30,215 nt of DNA from Candidatus Heimdallarchaeota archaeon (GTDB lineage: Archaea; Asgardarchaeota; Heimdallarchaeia; Heimdallarchaeales; Heimdallarchaeaceae): contig JAEOTK010000058.1 in the NCBI GenBank assembly GCA_016839875.1, positions 1 to 30,215 of the forward strand. The letters run 5' to 3'. Positions 15,239-23,590 of this stretch are shown piece after piece. The position numbers and the translations under genes are program-made. The notes below the pieces were generated by a model. That model worked only from the letters and a program-made list of their open reading frames with translations. It was not told the origin of the DNA and made no database searches. How positions within the stretch are numbered: the stretch's first letter is position 1; the number at the start of each line of letters is the position of its first letter.

Positions 15239-16246
15239 ATGTCGGAGGTTGCAAAAAAGATTAAAACCTCTCCAGAAGCGATCAAAGTTAGGAAGTATCT
15301 ATCGGGTACCTCCACTGCAAAAGTTGCAGAAATTTCGTGGGAGAAGAATAAAACTGCAATTCTAAAACAAAATACTACAAAGGTTGAATGGTTATTCTAT
15401 TCAAAAATTGCAAGTAAGTACAATGTTCCAGCTCCAAGAGTGATTGCTGTTTCGAAATCAAGTGATGTCCCATGGATTTTAATCTCGAAAATTTATAGGG
15501 GAGTTCACCCAAAGAAATGGGATGAATCAAACATCAAAAGAGCTTTGGCAGAAATTGCTCGTTTACATGCTCAATTCTACAACAAAGAGGATAAAAAAGA
15601 ATTAGAGGATTTTCCAAAACCTTTTACCATTGATTGGGAGAAGAAAAAAGAAGATTTAATAGAAAATCTGAACAAAGCATCGAAAATAGCAATCAACTAT
15701 AAAGGAAAGACTCCACTAACTAAAAATGATTTTGAAAAAGCTAAGAAAGTAATCAAGTCCGATACTTTTGTAAAGGATCTGCTAGCAAGCGGAACCTCTC
15801 TACTGCATGGAGATACATGGACATACAATTTCATGCAATCATCACAATGTATAGCTTGCTTATTAGACTGGCAAGAATGTTTCATTGGCCCTCCTGCATG
15901 GGAATTGCTTTATTTCTATGATCTTTTACCTTTTCATGTTGATGGAATTAAGATTAGTCTGTATGAGCTACCTTTTACTTTTGAAGAAATCGCAAAAATC
16001 TATTTTGAAGAGATGGAAATAAATGGTGTTAAATTGAAAAAAGCAGATTTTCTTAAATCTTTGAAAGCTTCAGTTTCACTTCAAATTGCACAATTTTGGG
16101 CAACTCAACTAAAACCAGATGTTCTTTACTTACGAGGTGGTAGGTATTTTGTTGCTAGAACTTTAAGATTATTACCTTCAAGAAAAGAGATGAGAGATTA
16201 TCTAAAAGGATTAATGTCTGTTGTAAATAAGAAGAAACTTTTCTGA
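15239..16246 (+). CDS. APH-type phosphotransferase (aminoglycoside/choline kinase fold), 335 aa
   Basis: The protein kinase-like APH fold is marked by Lys43 (TAILKQ), the catalytic HGDTWTYN (190-197, equivalent to HGD-x-x-x-x-N), and LLDWQECFIGPPAWEL (208-223), the metal-binding D plus the following G-P-x-x-E/D-L motif. These enzymes phosphorylate small molecules such as choline, fructosamine, homoserine or antibiotics. With no resistance context here, a metabolic kinase is more likely. I start at ATG 15239; a TTG at 15221 is possible. An AATATATC box lies about 33 bp upstream. The gene stands alone. Confidence 0.82.
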   Translation: MSEVAKKIKTSPEAIKVRKYLSGTSTAKVAEISWEKNKTAILKQNTTKVEWLFYSKIASKYNVPAPRVIAVSKSSDVPWILISKIYRGVHPKKWDESNIKRALAEIARLHAQFYNKEDKKELEDFPKPFTIDWEKKKEDLIENLNKASKIAINYKGKTPLTKNDFEKAKKVIKSDTFVKDLLASGTSLLHGDTWTYNFMQSSQCIACLLDWQECFIGPPAWELLYFYDLLPFHVDGIKISLYELPFTFEEIAKIYFEEMEINGVKLKKADFLKSLKASVSLQIAQFWATQLKPDVLYLRGGRYFVARTLRLLPSRKEMRDYLKGLMSVVNKKKLF

Positions 16247-16266
16247 AGAATGAAGATGCAACAAAA

Positions 16267-16274
16267 CTTTTAAG
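16267..16274 (+). promoter_or_regulatory. TATA box of ilvE
   Basis: CTTTTAAG is centred about 29 bp before the ATG at 16300. Confidence 0.45.
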
Positions 16275-16299
16275 TCGTTTTTCATCACTTCAAAGGACT

Positions 16300-17379
16300 A
16301 TGTCAGAATTTATGGAATTAGAGATACAATTAACCTCAGAAGAAAAACGGAAACAGAAACCTTTGGACACTGAGTTAATTTTTGGGAAATACTTCACTGA
16401 TCACATGTTTCTTATCGAATATAAAGATGAGAAATGGGGAACACCAAAAATACAACCATATCAGCCATTTCAACTGGATCCAGCAAGTTGTGTGTTTCAC
16501 TACGGACAAGAAATTTTCGAGGGAATGAAAGCATACAGACATCCAGATGAATCAATCCATTTGTTTAGACCACATGAAAATGCAGAACGATTTAATCTTT
16601 CTGCTGAAAGAATGAGTATGGCAAAAATAAACAAAGATCTTTTTGTGAAAGCTATAACTGAGCTAGTTAGAGTAGATAATGAATGGGTACCAAGGGCACT
16701 TGGAACTTCTCTCTATATCAGACCAACTATGATAGCAACTGAAGTATTCTTAGGGGTTCATCCCAGTACAGAATATTACTTTTATGTTATTCTTTCTCCT
16801 GTTGGTCCTTTCTTTAAAGAAGGTTTCAAACCAATAAAAGCTTACGTGACTGATGAATATATTAGAGCAGCTCCAGGAGGAATAGGGGAAGCTAAGGCTG
16901 GGGGTAATTATGCTGCTTCACTTCGTGCCATGATTAGTGCAAAGTCTAATGGTTATAGTCAAGTCATATGGTTGGATGCAACTGAAAGACGCTTCATTGA
17001 AGAAGCAACTGCAATGAACATTATGTTCGTGATAAATGATGAAATTTATACTCCACCAACTAGTGGTACAATCCTCAAAGGGATTACTCGTAAATCTGTC
17101 CTTGAAATAGCAGAGAATCTAGGATACAAGACAAACGAAGCTCCATTAGACATTAATACTGTTGCAGATCAAATCCAAAAAGGCAATTGTACAGAAGCTT
17201 TCTTTGTTGGAACAGCTGCTGTTATTACTCCAATCGGGGATATCTTCTACAAGGATAATGACTACATAATAAATAACTTCCAAGTTGGAAAGATTACTCA
17301 ACATCTATATGATGAACTTACTGGAATCCAATACGGTAGAATCCATGATCGTTTCAACTGGATGCACAAAGTGACATAA
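16300..17379 (+). CDS. ilvE: Branched-chain amino acid aminotransferase, 359 aa
   Basis: A class-IV PLP aminotransferase of the longer (type II, eukaryote/Bacillus-like) BCAT form. Visible landmarks are FHYGQEIFEGMKAYR (66-80), the phosphate/carboxylate-binding YIRP (139-142), PLP lysine Lys199 in GGIGEAKAGGNYAAS, the EEATAMNI segment (234-241, usually E-x-G-T-x-N) and SGTILKGITRKSVLEIA. It converts leucine, isoleucine and valine to their 2-oxo acids with 2-oxoglutarate and back. No other branched-chain biosynthesis gene is adjacent. The A-T-A in place of G-T in the EEATAMN motif is slightly unusual. TATA-to-ATG spacing of 29 bp supports the start. Confidence 0.93.
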   Translation: MSEFMELEIQLTSEEKRKQKPLDTELIFGKYFTDHMFLIEYKDEKWGTPKIQPYQPFQLDPASCVFHYGQEIFEGMKAYRHPDESIHLFRPHENAERFNLSAERMSMAKINKDLFVKAITELVRVDNEWVPRALGTSLYIRPTMIATEVFLGVHPSTEYYFYVILSPVGPFFKEGFKPIKAYVTDEYIRAAPGGIGEAKAGGNYAASLRAMISAKSNGYSQVIWLDATERRFIEEATAMNIMFVINDEIYTPPTSGTILKGITRKSVLEIAENLGYKTNEAPLDINTVADQIQKGNCTEAFFVGTAAVITPIGDIFYKDNDYIINNFQVGKITQHLYDELTGIQYGRIHDRFNWMHKVT

Positions 17380-17390
17380 AAAGAGAAAAA

Positions 17391-17400
17391 GTTAATTATT
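17391..17400 (+). promoter_or_regulatory. TATA-like box of MazG-like gene
   Basis: GTTAATTATT is centred about 25 bp before the GTG at 17420, supporting a leaderless GTG start. Confidence 0.4.
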
Positions 17401-17419
17401 CTATCTCTTTCTATCTTTT

Positions 17420-17776
17420 GTGAATGCTATAACTGATCTAACTGATAAGATATTAGAATTTCGAGATGCCAGAGATTGGAAGAAATATCATACTCCTAAG
17501 AATCTGGCTTTATCTCTTATTATTGAATTAGGAGAACTTTTTGAATTAATTCAATGGCAAACAAATGAAGAAATAAAAAACGAACTTGAGAAAATAGAGG
17601 AAAAGGTTGGTGATGAGCTTGCAGATGTTGCAATTTATCTATTCCTTCTAGCTCATGAATTAGGTGTGAATCTGGATGAAGTCATTCCCAAAAAGCTAGA
17701 AAAAAATTGGAAAAAATATCCTGTTGGTTCTTTATCAGATGAAAAAGTTAAATGGGGAAAAGGAGAACGAAGCTAA
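17420..17776 (+). CDS. dCTPase/MazG-like nucleotide pyrophosphohydrolase, 118 aa
   Basis: An all-alpha NTP pyrophosphatase of the RS21-C6/dCTPP1 branch. FRDARDWKKYHTPKNLALSL (14-33) is the family's substrate-binding N-terminus. The metal site is seen as E36-x-x-E39 (IIELGEL) and E66-x-x-D69 (DELADV), the EExxE...ExxD pattern of the MazG superfamily. It hydrolyses non-canonical or excess (d)NTPs, such as dCTP and its modified forms, to the monophosphate. It begins with GTG and has no nearby ATG in frame. The TAA stop overlaps by 3 bp the stop of the convergent methyltransferase-like gene. Confidence 0.88.
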   Translation: MNAITDLTDKILEFRDARDWKKYHTPKNLALSLIIELGELFELIQWQTNEEIKNELEKIEEKVGDELADVAIYLFLLAHELGVNLDEVIPKKLEKNWKKYPVGSLSDEKVKWGKGERS

Positions 17777-18492
17777 GTAACAAGAGCTCCCCAACGTTTT
17801 GTTAGAACATAAGTTCTGATTCTTCCGCCAGCATCGTATTTTACGTCGAAGAATTTGAGTTCTAACTGTTTTGTAATCTTATCGAAATTTGTTAGAGGTC
17901 TTGAAACTTTTCTCTTCAAGACTGCTTTGTTAAATGATTTTATTCCTTCTTTCGCTAATGAAATAGGTAACAGGAGTGCTGATTTTGGATAAAATTCTCC
18001 TACAACGATTAACTGACCTTCTCTAGATAGAATCCTCTTACATTTTTCTAATAATTCTAATTGTTGTTTTTTTGGTAGTTTTTTCAATGCGAAAATTACT
18101 ATGATATTGAGAAAGATGCCGTCAATTTCTTTCAATTTATCAAGAGAAAATGGTTTAATATCCATTTTACTTAAAACTTCTTTATCTTTAACTTCAGTTT
18201 TTGGACTTACATAAGATGCAGAACTATCTCTTGCTACAACGTTAATATTTCTACTAGCAACTTCTTCTGCAAGGACACCTATTTTTTCTCCAATAATAAG
18301 AGTAGGGCCATCTTTTAGTTTCTCATGTATCCATTCAAAAATCTCAGGTAAGAATATTTCAACATTAACAGTTTCTTTAATTTTCTTAGCAATTTGCTTA
18401 TCAATTCTTTGAGTACTCGAGGTTTTTTCAGTTACTTCTTCCTTCTCTTCCTCTATATGCGGGATTTCTGGAACTTCAGGTTGTTCTTCCAT
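17773..18492 (-). CDS. Degenerate class-I methyltransferase-like protein, 239 aa
   Basis: After an acidic, likely disordered start (residues 1-30, Glu-rich), residues about 62-90 (GPTLIIGEKIGVLAEEVA) resemble SAM-binding motif I, and LEKCKRILSREGQLIVVGEF (about 148-167) resembles the strand-5 region of class-I (Rossmann) methyltransferases. The glycine-rich loop is altered (I-I-G-E-K-I-G in place of D-x-G-x-G-x-G) and no acidic motif II is obvious, so it may not methylate anything. The C-terminus GGRIRTYVLTKRWG is well formed. It is the second gene after 18497-19150 with a 4-bp gap, and their unit is divergent from the gelsolin gene. Confidence 0.55.
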   Translation of the reverse strand: MEEQPEVPEIPHIEEEKEEVTEKTSSTQRIDKQIAKKIKETVNVEIFLPEIFEWIHEKLKDGPTLIIGEKIGVLAEEVASRNINVVARDSSASYVSPKTEVKDKEVLSKMDIKPFSLDKLKEIDGIFLNIIVIFALKKLPKKQQLELLEKCKRILSREGQLIVVGEFYPKSALLLPISLAKEGIKSFNKAVLKRKVSRPLTNFDKITKQLELKFFDVKYDAGGRIRTYVLTKRWGALVT

Positions 18493-18496
18493 TAAA

Positions 18497-19150
18497 TCAC
18501 TTCTGAATCTTTAGTTGCCATTCAAATGAAGCTTCTACGATGTCGTTCTTTGTGGGAAGTTCTTCCTCTATTGTTCTTTTAAGCATCTGACAATATCTGT
18601 CTATGTCATAAAAAACTAATCCCGAAACACCAATGTTCATCAAGTTATCTTTTGCTCTAGTTAGCGCTTCTACGATCTCTGGTGCATTTTCAAGAGTGAT
18701 TTTTGAAATGTCAGAAAGATACTCTCTTAACTTTAGGATAGCTTCATCTGGATTCAAACTGACTGTTACTGTTTTTGAAAAACCTTTGGAAATGGTTTCT
18801 AGTACTTTGTTCTCGGCAGCTTCCAATGAATCAACCTCATTATTATTGTAATAATAACTTGCAAGTCTAACGCTTAGTTGTCGAAGACCTAGTTCAAGAT
18901 CTTTTTCAGTCAAATCAGGAATATTATGTAAAAGTCCCATTCTGATGAGAATTAAATCCCTGTTTTTCTTGGCATAACTCATCTCTTGTTCAGTTATTTC
19001 CTTTATCCCATATAATCTGTTAATCATAGCTGAAAAGCTCTCTAAATCCATGTTAATTATATCGTCTTTGGTAATAAAAGGCAGGATTTTGTCGATTATC
19101 TGTTTCCAGATAGGTTCTTTCTCATCTTCATCATTGCCAATGAAACTCAT
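18497..19150 (-). CDS. Hypothetical helical protein, 217 aa
   Basis: Unrecognised. It is soluble, acidic and predominantly helical, with no Cys motif, signal peptide or membrane segment. Features are an Asp/Glu-rich start (NDEDEKEP), a middle segment with YYYNNNE, and a regular C-terminal helix pair (RYCQMLKRTIEEELP). It is the first gene of an operon with the methyltransferase-like protein (4-bp gap). The promoter CTTTAATAGT (19171-19180) is 26 bp upstream of the ATG. Its neighbour on the other side, divergently transcribed, is the gelsolin-like protein. Confidence 0.65.
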   Translation of the reverse strand: MSFIGNDEDEKEPIWKQIIDKILPFITKDDIINMDLESFSAMINRLYGIKEITEQEMSYAKKNRDLILIRMGLLHNIPDLTEKDLELGLRQLSVRLASYYYNNNEVDSLEAAENKVLETISKGFSKTVTVSLNPDEAILKLREYLSDISKITLENAPEIVEALTRAKDNLMNIGVSGLVFYDIDRYCQMLKRTIEEELPTKNDIVEASFEWQLKIQK

Positions 19151-19170
19151 AAGAATTTTATGTCTATGAA

Positions 19171-19180
19171 ACTATTAAAG
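19171..19180 (-). promoter_or_regulatory. TATA-like box of 18497-19150 operon
   Basis: CTTTAATAGT on the minus strand is centred 26 bp before the ATG at 19150. Confidence 0.4.
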
Positions 19181-19287
19181 TTTTACTAGAGTACCACGGT
19201 TTCAGAAGCATTTTAAACCCATCAAAACCTCCAGTAGAGACGAGATTTTCTTCAAGATGACTAACTGCTATTGTAATTGACACAAAT

Positions 19288-19295
19288 CTTTTATT
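19288..19295 (+). promoter_or_regulatory. TATA-like box of gelsolin gene
   Basis: CTTTTATT is centred 27-28 bp before the ATG at 19319. It lies inside the longer open frame that begins with a TTG at 19277, arguing against that longer version. Confidence 0.45.
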
Positions 19296-19318
19296 CTCTC
19301 TTGAACATAAATACAACT

Positions 19319-19933
19319 ATGAATGTATATCAAGTTGTTAGAAAAAGGTTAGTTAAGCAAAGCGAACCATACAAATTCCTTAATGGTGATGTATATTTAA
19401 TGGTGACACCAACCAAACTCTGGATTTGGATTGGATCAAAATCTTTTGCTGATGATAAATGTGTAGGAGCATGGACAGCAAAGGTTATTGAAGAAGAAAA
19501 TAAGAGTTTAGAAATCGATACTATTATGGAAGGAGACGAACCTGAAGAATTCAAAAATCAAATTCAATTTCAGGTTGTTGAAGGTGATACTCCTGGATTC
19601 CTTAAACACTTTGTTAAGAAAGTAGATATTGATTATCGATTGCTCCAAATAATCCAAGATGCCTCAGGAGACATAAAGACCAAAGAGATTCCTATCAAAT
19701 ACAAGAATTTGAAATCAGGAGATTCATTTGTTCTAGATGCATGGGATCACATATACGTTTGGATCGGTAAGAAATCTCAAGTAAGAGAAAAATATGAAGC
19801 TGGAAAGATAGCAAGAGTACTCGATGTTGAGAGAAAGAGAACACCAATTGTATATACAATCGAAGATGGTCAAGAACCTAAGGGTTTCAAGGAACTTGTG
19901 GAACAAATAGCTAAAAAGGATAAAGAATTGTAG
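19319..19933 (+). CDS. Two-domain gelsolin-like protein, 204 aa
   Basis: Two gelsolin-homology repeats are visible. Domain 1 (about 3-97) has NGDVYLMVTPTKLWIWIG (22-39) and ends with GDEPEEF (72-78). Domain 2 (about 104-198) has SGDSFVLDAWDHIYVWIG (133-150), KYEAGKIA and ends with DGQEPKGF (183-190). The hxxGDxhhLxxxxxxIhhWIG core followed by a helix and an E-P-x-x-F motif is the gelsolin/villin/severin repeat. Two-domain forms are known from Asgard archaea, where they bind and regulate actin; calcium control is typical of the family. No signal peptide is present, so it should be cytosolic. The start at 19319 rests on a TATA box 28 bp upstream. Actin itself is not encoded in this window. Confidence 0.88.
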   Translation: MNVYQVVRKRLVKQSEPYKFLNGDVYLMVTPTKLWIWIGSKSFADDKCVGAWTAKVIEEENKSLEIDTIMEGDEPEEFKNQIQFQVVEGDTPGFLKHFVKKVDIDYRLLQIIQDASGDIKTKEIPIKYKNLKSGDSFVLDAWDHIYVWIGKKSQVREKYEAGKIARVLDVERKRTPIVYTIEDGQEPKGFKELVEQIAKKDKEL

Positions 19934-19944
19934 CATAAACCCGC

Positions 19945-19987
19945 TCTTCTTTTTCCAAATTTACATTTTTCTTCATTTTATTTTTTA
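19945..19987 (+). terminator. Oligo-T termination region after gelsolin gene
   Basis: Several T-runs (CTCTTCTTTTTCC, CATTTTTCTTCATTTTATTTTTT) follow the gelsolin stop, the usual form of archaeal intrinsic termination, and separate it from the ABC module. Confidence 0.5.
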
Positions 19988-20004
19988 TAACTTCAATTGG
20001 ATAG

Positions 20005-20014
20005 CTTTATTTAT
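20005..20014 (+). promoter_or_regulatory. TATA box of the ABC module
   Basis: CTTTATTTAT is centred about 27-28 bp before the ATG at 20037. Confidence 0.45.
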
Positions 20015-20036
20015 CACTTATCTAATTGAGTTTGTC

Positions 20037-20783
20037 ATGACCAAAAAAACTGATTCGTTTTCAGTTAAAACGTCTGAGTTAATAAAGGACTTTCCTCTCT
20101 CTGGAGGAGAAGTTGTTAATGTTTTAACAGGAGTAAAAATGGAAGTAAAACCAGGTGAGTTCATTGGCATCATGGGTCCATCTGGTTCAGGTAAGTCTAC
20201 TCTTCTTAATATTCTAGCTACTCTGGAACCATTAACTACAGGAGATGTTCTCATAGGCGGAATCAATTTGAAAGATACAAGCTATAAAGATCAGCTAGAA
20301 ATTAGAAGAGCTCATTCCTCTTTAGTCTTTCAGAATTTTGCATTAATCCCATATCTTACTGCACTGGAGAATGTCAAATTACCAATGAAATTGAGAAAAG
20401 TTCCAGAAGAAGAAGCTGAAGAAAGAGCTCTAAAGCATCTGGAGTCAGTTGGGTTGTATGGAAGATTGAACCATCTACCTGAGGAATTGAGCGGAGGAGA
20501 ACAGCAGAGGGTAGCAATAGCTCGAGCACTAGCTCATGATCCTCAGATTATCTATGCAGATGAACCAACAGGAAATCTTGATACTCATATTGGAAAAGAA
20601 ATCATCCAACTCTTTAGATCACTAGCTAGAGATCAAAACATCACAGTAATCATGGTAACTCACGATTCTGATAGTGCACAGCAGACTGATCGTATTTACA
20701 TCCTGCAAAAGGGTAAAGTAATAACAGAACAAACTAAATCTGAATCTAAAGCGAAGAAAAAGAAGGGGGATGTTAAAAAATGA
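20037..20783 (+). CDS. MacB/LolD-type ABC transporter ATPase, 248 aa
   Basis: All ABC nucleotide-binding motifs are intact: Walker [10 protein letters not shown] (47-55), Q-loop Gln99 (VFQNF), signature LSGGEQQR (151-158), Walker B IIYADE (171-176), and switch His209 (VTHD). The sequence ENVKLPMKL and ADEPTGNLDT are typical of the LolD/MacB/FtsE branch, which drives type VII (mechanotransmission) ABC systems. The C-terminus is Lys-rich (KAKKKKGDVKK). Its TGA overlaps the permease ATG by 4 bp (ATGA), so the two are translationally coupled. It probably pairs with the ATPase at 23591. Confidence 0.93.
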   Translation: MTKKTDSFSVKTSELIKDFPLSGGEVVNVLTGVKMEVKPGEFIGIMGPSGSGKSTLLNILATLEPLTTGDVLIGGINLKDTSYKDQLEIRRAHSSLVFQNFALIPYLTALENVKLPMKLRKVPEEEAEERALKHLESVGLYGRLNHLPEELSGGEQQRVAIARALAHDPQIIYADEPTGNLDTHIGKEIIQLFRSLARDQNITVIMVTHDSDSAQQTDRIYILQKGKVITEQTKSESKAKKKKGDVKK

Positions 20784-23584
20784 AAATCCGAAATATCTTC
20801 TCATTCATTGGTTTTTCATTCAAATCGATGTTCTCCAATAAACGAAGAAGTATCTCAATCGGTGCAGGAATGATTCTCGGCGCTGCTATTTTTTCAAGTA
20901 TCTTCTTCTATGGATCGATTATTAATTCTATAACTGTTCAAGATATGGTGGAGAATGTTGAATTTGAAGTAAACTTCCAACCATATGAAGAAGCTATATC
21001 TCAAACACCAAAAGAGTTAGCAGAATTGATAAAGCAAGAGACAGAATTTGAAGAATGTATAGTTACTTATGGAAACAGTTATGGTTATTCATCAGGTCCA
21101 AACTTCATATTACATTATTCGTATATGACCCCCTCGTTCAATTTTTCGGAATATTCAGGACTACAAGTAAGTCAACCTTATTTTAATCCCATTATAGTTG
21201 ATGAGGAATTCATTAATACGACTATAAGAGACAGAATAGATGTAATTGCAGGTGATACTGATTTACAAGGTGATGGTGTTCTATTAGCTATAGATCAATA
21301 CAGAAACCTTGGAATACAAATTAATGACTCATTTTCTTACACTTTTGCTATTAATAGAACAGTTTGGGTTGATGATGGTCCAGATCCTCCAGAGACTAAT
21401 GTCATTAGTGGTGAATTCAATTTAACAGTAAGAGGATTTTATCAGCCAGGTTTGATGCTTGGTCGTCATGATATGATACTGGGTAGTCACAATTTCAATA
21501 GTAGCATAATTGACAATTTGACAAACTACAAAATGTTTCAATTACCAACAAAGCTCAACCTAGATGAGTTTCCGTTAAACGACATAATGGATCTCAATGA
21601 AGCTATTTCAATTGTTATAACTAGGATAGAACAAAAGTATCCTTTAGAAGGTCGCAATTTAATCCAAGGAACGTTATTTGGTTTTCAAGGAATTATTATT
21701 TTCATGCAAATAATAGATACAGTTCTTTACATACCTGCAATTGTATTATCTATAATTCTAATTAATTTGGGAGCTGAGCTGGCATTACAAGAAAGGAAAT
21801 TTGAAATTTCTGTACTTAAAGCTCAAGGAGCTTCGCCTAAGCAGATAAGGAGAATGATTTTCTCTGAAGTAATAATAATAGCAGTTATTGGTGAAATAAT
21901 AGGAATAATCGTTGGTATATTTGGAGCTGCTACAGTTTTGTCAACTTATCGATTCATGGCTATTGACTTTGCTTCATTCTCTCAAGCTTTGAGTGCTCTG
22001 AGAATCAAACCATGGAGTATTATTGTAACGGTTATAGTGACGATGGGAATATTATTCATCGCTACGATTAAGAAAACAAATGCTTTCATTAGACAAGAGG
22101 TTGCAGTAGCTAAAACCATTGAAAAAGAAAAGAAAGGATGGTTTAAGAAAATATATGGCGATGTCATATTCTTTTTCCTAGGATTGCTTGGAGTTATACT
22201 AACTCTTGCAGCTGATTTCAATCCTAATGTTTCTTACAGCTTTGTAGTTGATCTATTAATGAACTTCTCACCGCTCTTGCTTTGGTATGGTTCTGCAGGA
22301 GTGGTAAGTAGATTATCCACGAAAGTACCAGAAAAACTAGATAAAATACTTGTCAAAACTTTCAAAGATATTGGGAGCTTGCTAAAAGGAAGTCTTTCCA
22401 GAAGACATCAGAACTTCCCAAGGATGACAGTATTGTTGTGTTTGTCTGTATCACTCTGCATCTTTACAGCAATCCAGGGAGAAACTAGCGCAATGGAGAT
22501 TCCAAGACATTCTGATGCTTTCATAGGAGGAGATATGAAGGTTGATGTACTAGGAATTTTCCAAGACATAAATCCATCAAATTTCACAGGTTATGAAGAT
22601 AAAATCGAATCAGTAATCCCAATTCACTTCACGGTTTTGCGATTCGGTCCGAGATGGATAAATTGTTTTGGCGTAGATCTGGAAGAATATGGGAGCAAGG
22701 CTCTCTGGCATAAAGATTCGATAGAAGGGTATCCAGATTGGAATGAGGGACTGCAGATACTTATAGATGATCCTTTGAAAAACGTTGGAGTAGGAGTATC
22801 AACTGCTAGATCATTTGAAATTGAAGACAATCCTTCCTTCAACTTTACAATCTACAATCAAACAAAATACACTGCTAATGCAGCAATAGTAATTGATCAT
22901 GCACCAGGGATTCTTGTAGATGTTGGAGCATTATCCTTTTTTGACTTTGGTGAAGCTTCAGGTTATTTCATGCTTGCTGATAAAGCATTCATAGATACTT
23001 ATGCACCACTCACTAATACAGTAGTTAGTGCAATCATAAATCTTAAACCAGGGGTAGACCCAATAGAGGAAAACCTTTCCTTTAAGCTAAATACACAATT
23101 TGACTGGATAGTAGAAGCACAATCATATGAAGAAGAAATGGAAGAAACAAAGGCAAGAGAAGGATTAAGTTTCGGTTTTCCTGGACTTCTTACAATCAAT
23201 TTCATAATAGCGTTGGTTGGGATTGTTATCGGTGTTTCTATATTCATGTTTATGATAATAAATCAAAGAAAGAAGGAATTTGCAATTCTAATTGCAGAAG
23301 GTGCTTCAAGAACACAATTGATCAAATTGGTTCTCACGGAAGTAATCTCGATGGCTCTGTTTGCGACTATATTTGGAACTTTCATTGGATTCATGATTGG
23401 ATACCAATTTAATGGATTCTTTGGTATCTTCAGTGTTACAACTTTCAATCGACTGCTAGTGTTTCCACCGATTCCACTTATAGCTACGGTGTTAGGAGCA
23501 TTCGGAATTGTGATATTATCGACTTTAGTTCCAGCAATAATCGCATCTAGAACTAATGTTGTAGAGGAGATGAGAACTATATAG
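20780..23584 (+). CDS. Double-FtsX ABC permease, 934 aa
   Basis: A large MacB/LolCE-like permease with two FtsX repeats. Each repeat has a first TM, an extracellular domain and three further TMs. Repeat 1: TM about 22-48, external domain to about 290, then TMs with the FtsX landmark ERKFEISVLKAQGASPKQIRRM. Two extra TMs follow in the middle (VIFFFLGLLGVILTLAA, LLMNFSPLLLWYGSA). Repeat 2: TM near TVLLCLSVSLCIFTA, a second external domain, then RKKEFAILIAEGASRTQLI and final TMs ending NVVEEMRTI. Type VII ABC proteins do not usually move cargo through the membrane; they transmit ATP-driven motion to outside domains, for example to extract lipids or lipoproteins. The cargo here is unknown. It is coupled to both flanking ATPase genes. 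Confidence 0.9.
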   Translation: MKIRNIFSFIGFSFKSMFSNKRRSISIGAGMILGAAIFSSIFFYGSIINSITVQDMVENVEFEVNFQPYEEAISQTPKELAELIKQETEFEECIVTYGNSYGYSSGPNFILHYSYMTPSFNFSEYSGLQVSQPYFNPIIVDEEFINTTIRDRIDVIAGDTDLQGDGVLLAIDQYRNLGIQINDSFSYTFAINRTVWVDDGPDPPETNVISGEFNLTVRGFYQPGLMLGRHDMILGSHNFNSSIIDNLTNYKMFQLPTKLNLDEFPLNDIMDLNEAISIVITRIEQKYPLEGRNLIQGTLFGFQGIIIFMQIIDTVLYIPAIVLSIILINLGAELALQERKFEISVLKAQGASPKQIRRMIFSEVIIIAVIGEIIGIIVGIFGAATVLSTYRFMAIDFASFSQALSALRIKPWSIIVTVIVTMGILFIATIKKTNAFIRQEVAVAKTIEKEKKGWFKKIYGDVIFFFLGLLGVILTLAADFNPNVSYSFVVDLLMNFSPLLLWYGSAGVVSRLSTKVPEKLDKILVKTFKDIGSLLKGSLSRRHQNFPRMTVLLCLSVSLCIFTAIQGETSAMEIPRHSDAFIGGDMKVDVLGIFQDINPSNFTGYEDKIESVIPIHFTVLRFGPRWINCFGVDLEEYGSKALWHKDSIEGYPDWNEGLQILIDDPLKNVGVGVSTARSFEIEDNPSFNFTIYNQTKYTANAAIVIDHAPGILVDVGALSFFDFGEASGYFMLADKAFIDTYAPLTNTVVSAIINLKPGVDPIEENLSFKLNTQFDWIVEAQSYEEEMEETKAREGLSFGFPGLLTINFIIALVGIVIGVSIFMFMIINQRKKEFAILIAEGASRTQLIKLVLTEVISMALFATIFGTFIGFMIGYQFNGFFGIFSVTTFNRLLVFPPIPLIATVLGAFGIVILSTLVPAIIASRTNVVEEMRTI

Positions 23585-23590
23585 GTGATA

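Noticed and set aside
15239..16246. Aminoglycoside-resistance gene
   Set aside because: The APH fold is shared by many metabolic kinases, and there is no mobile element or resistance context.
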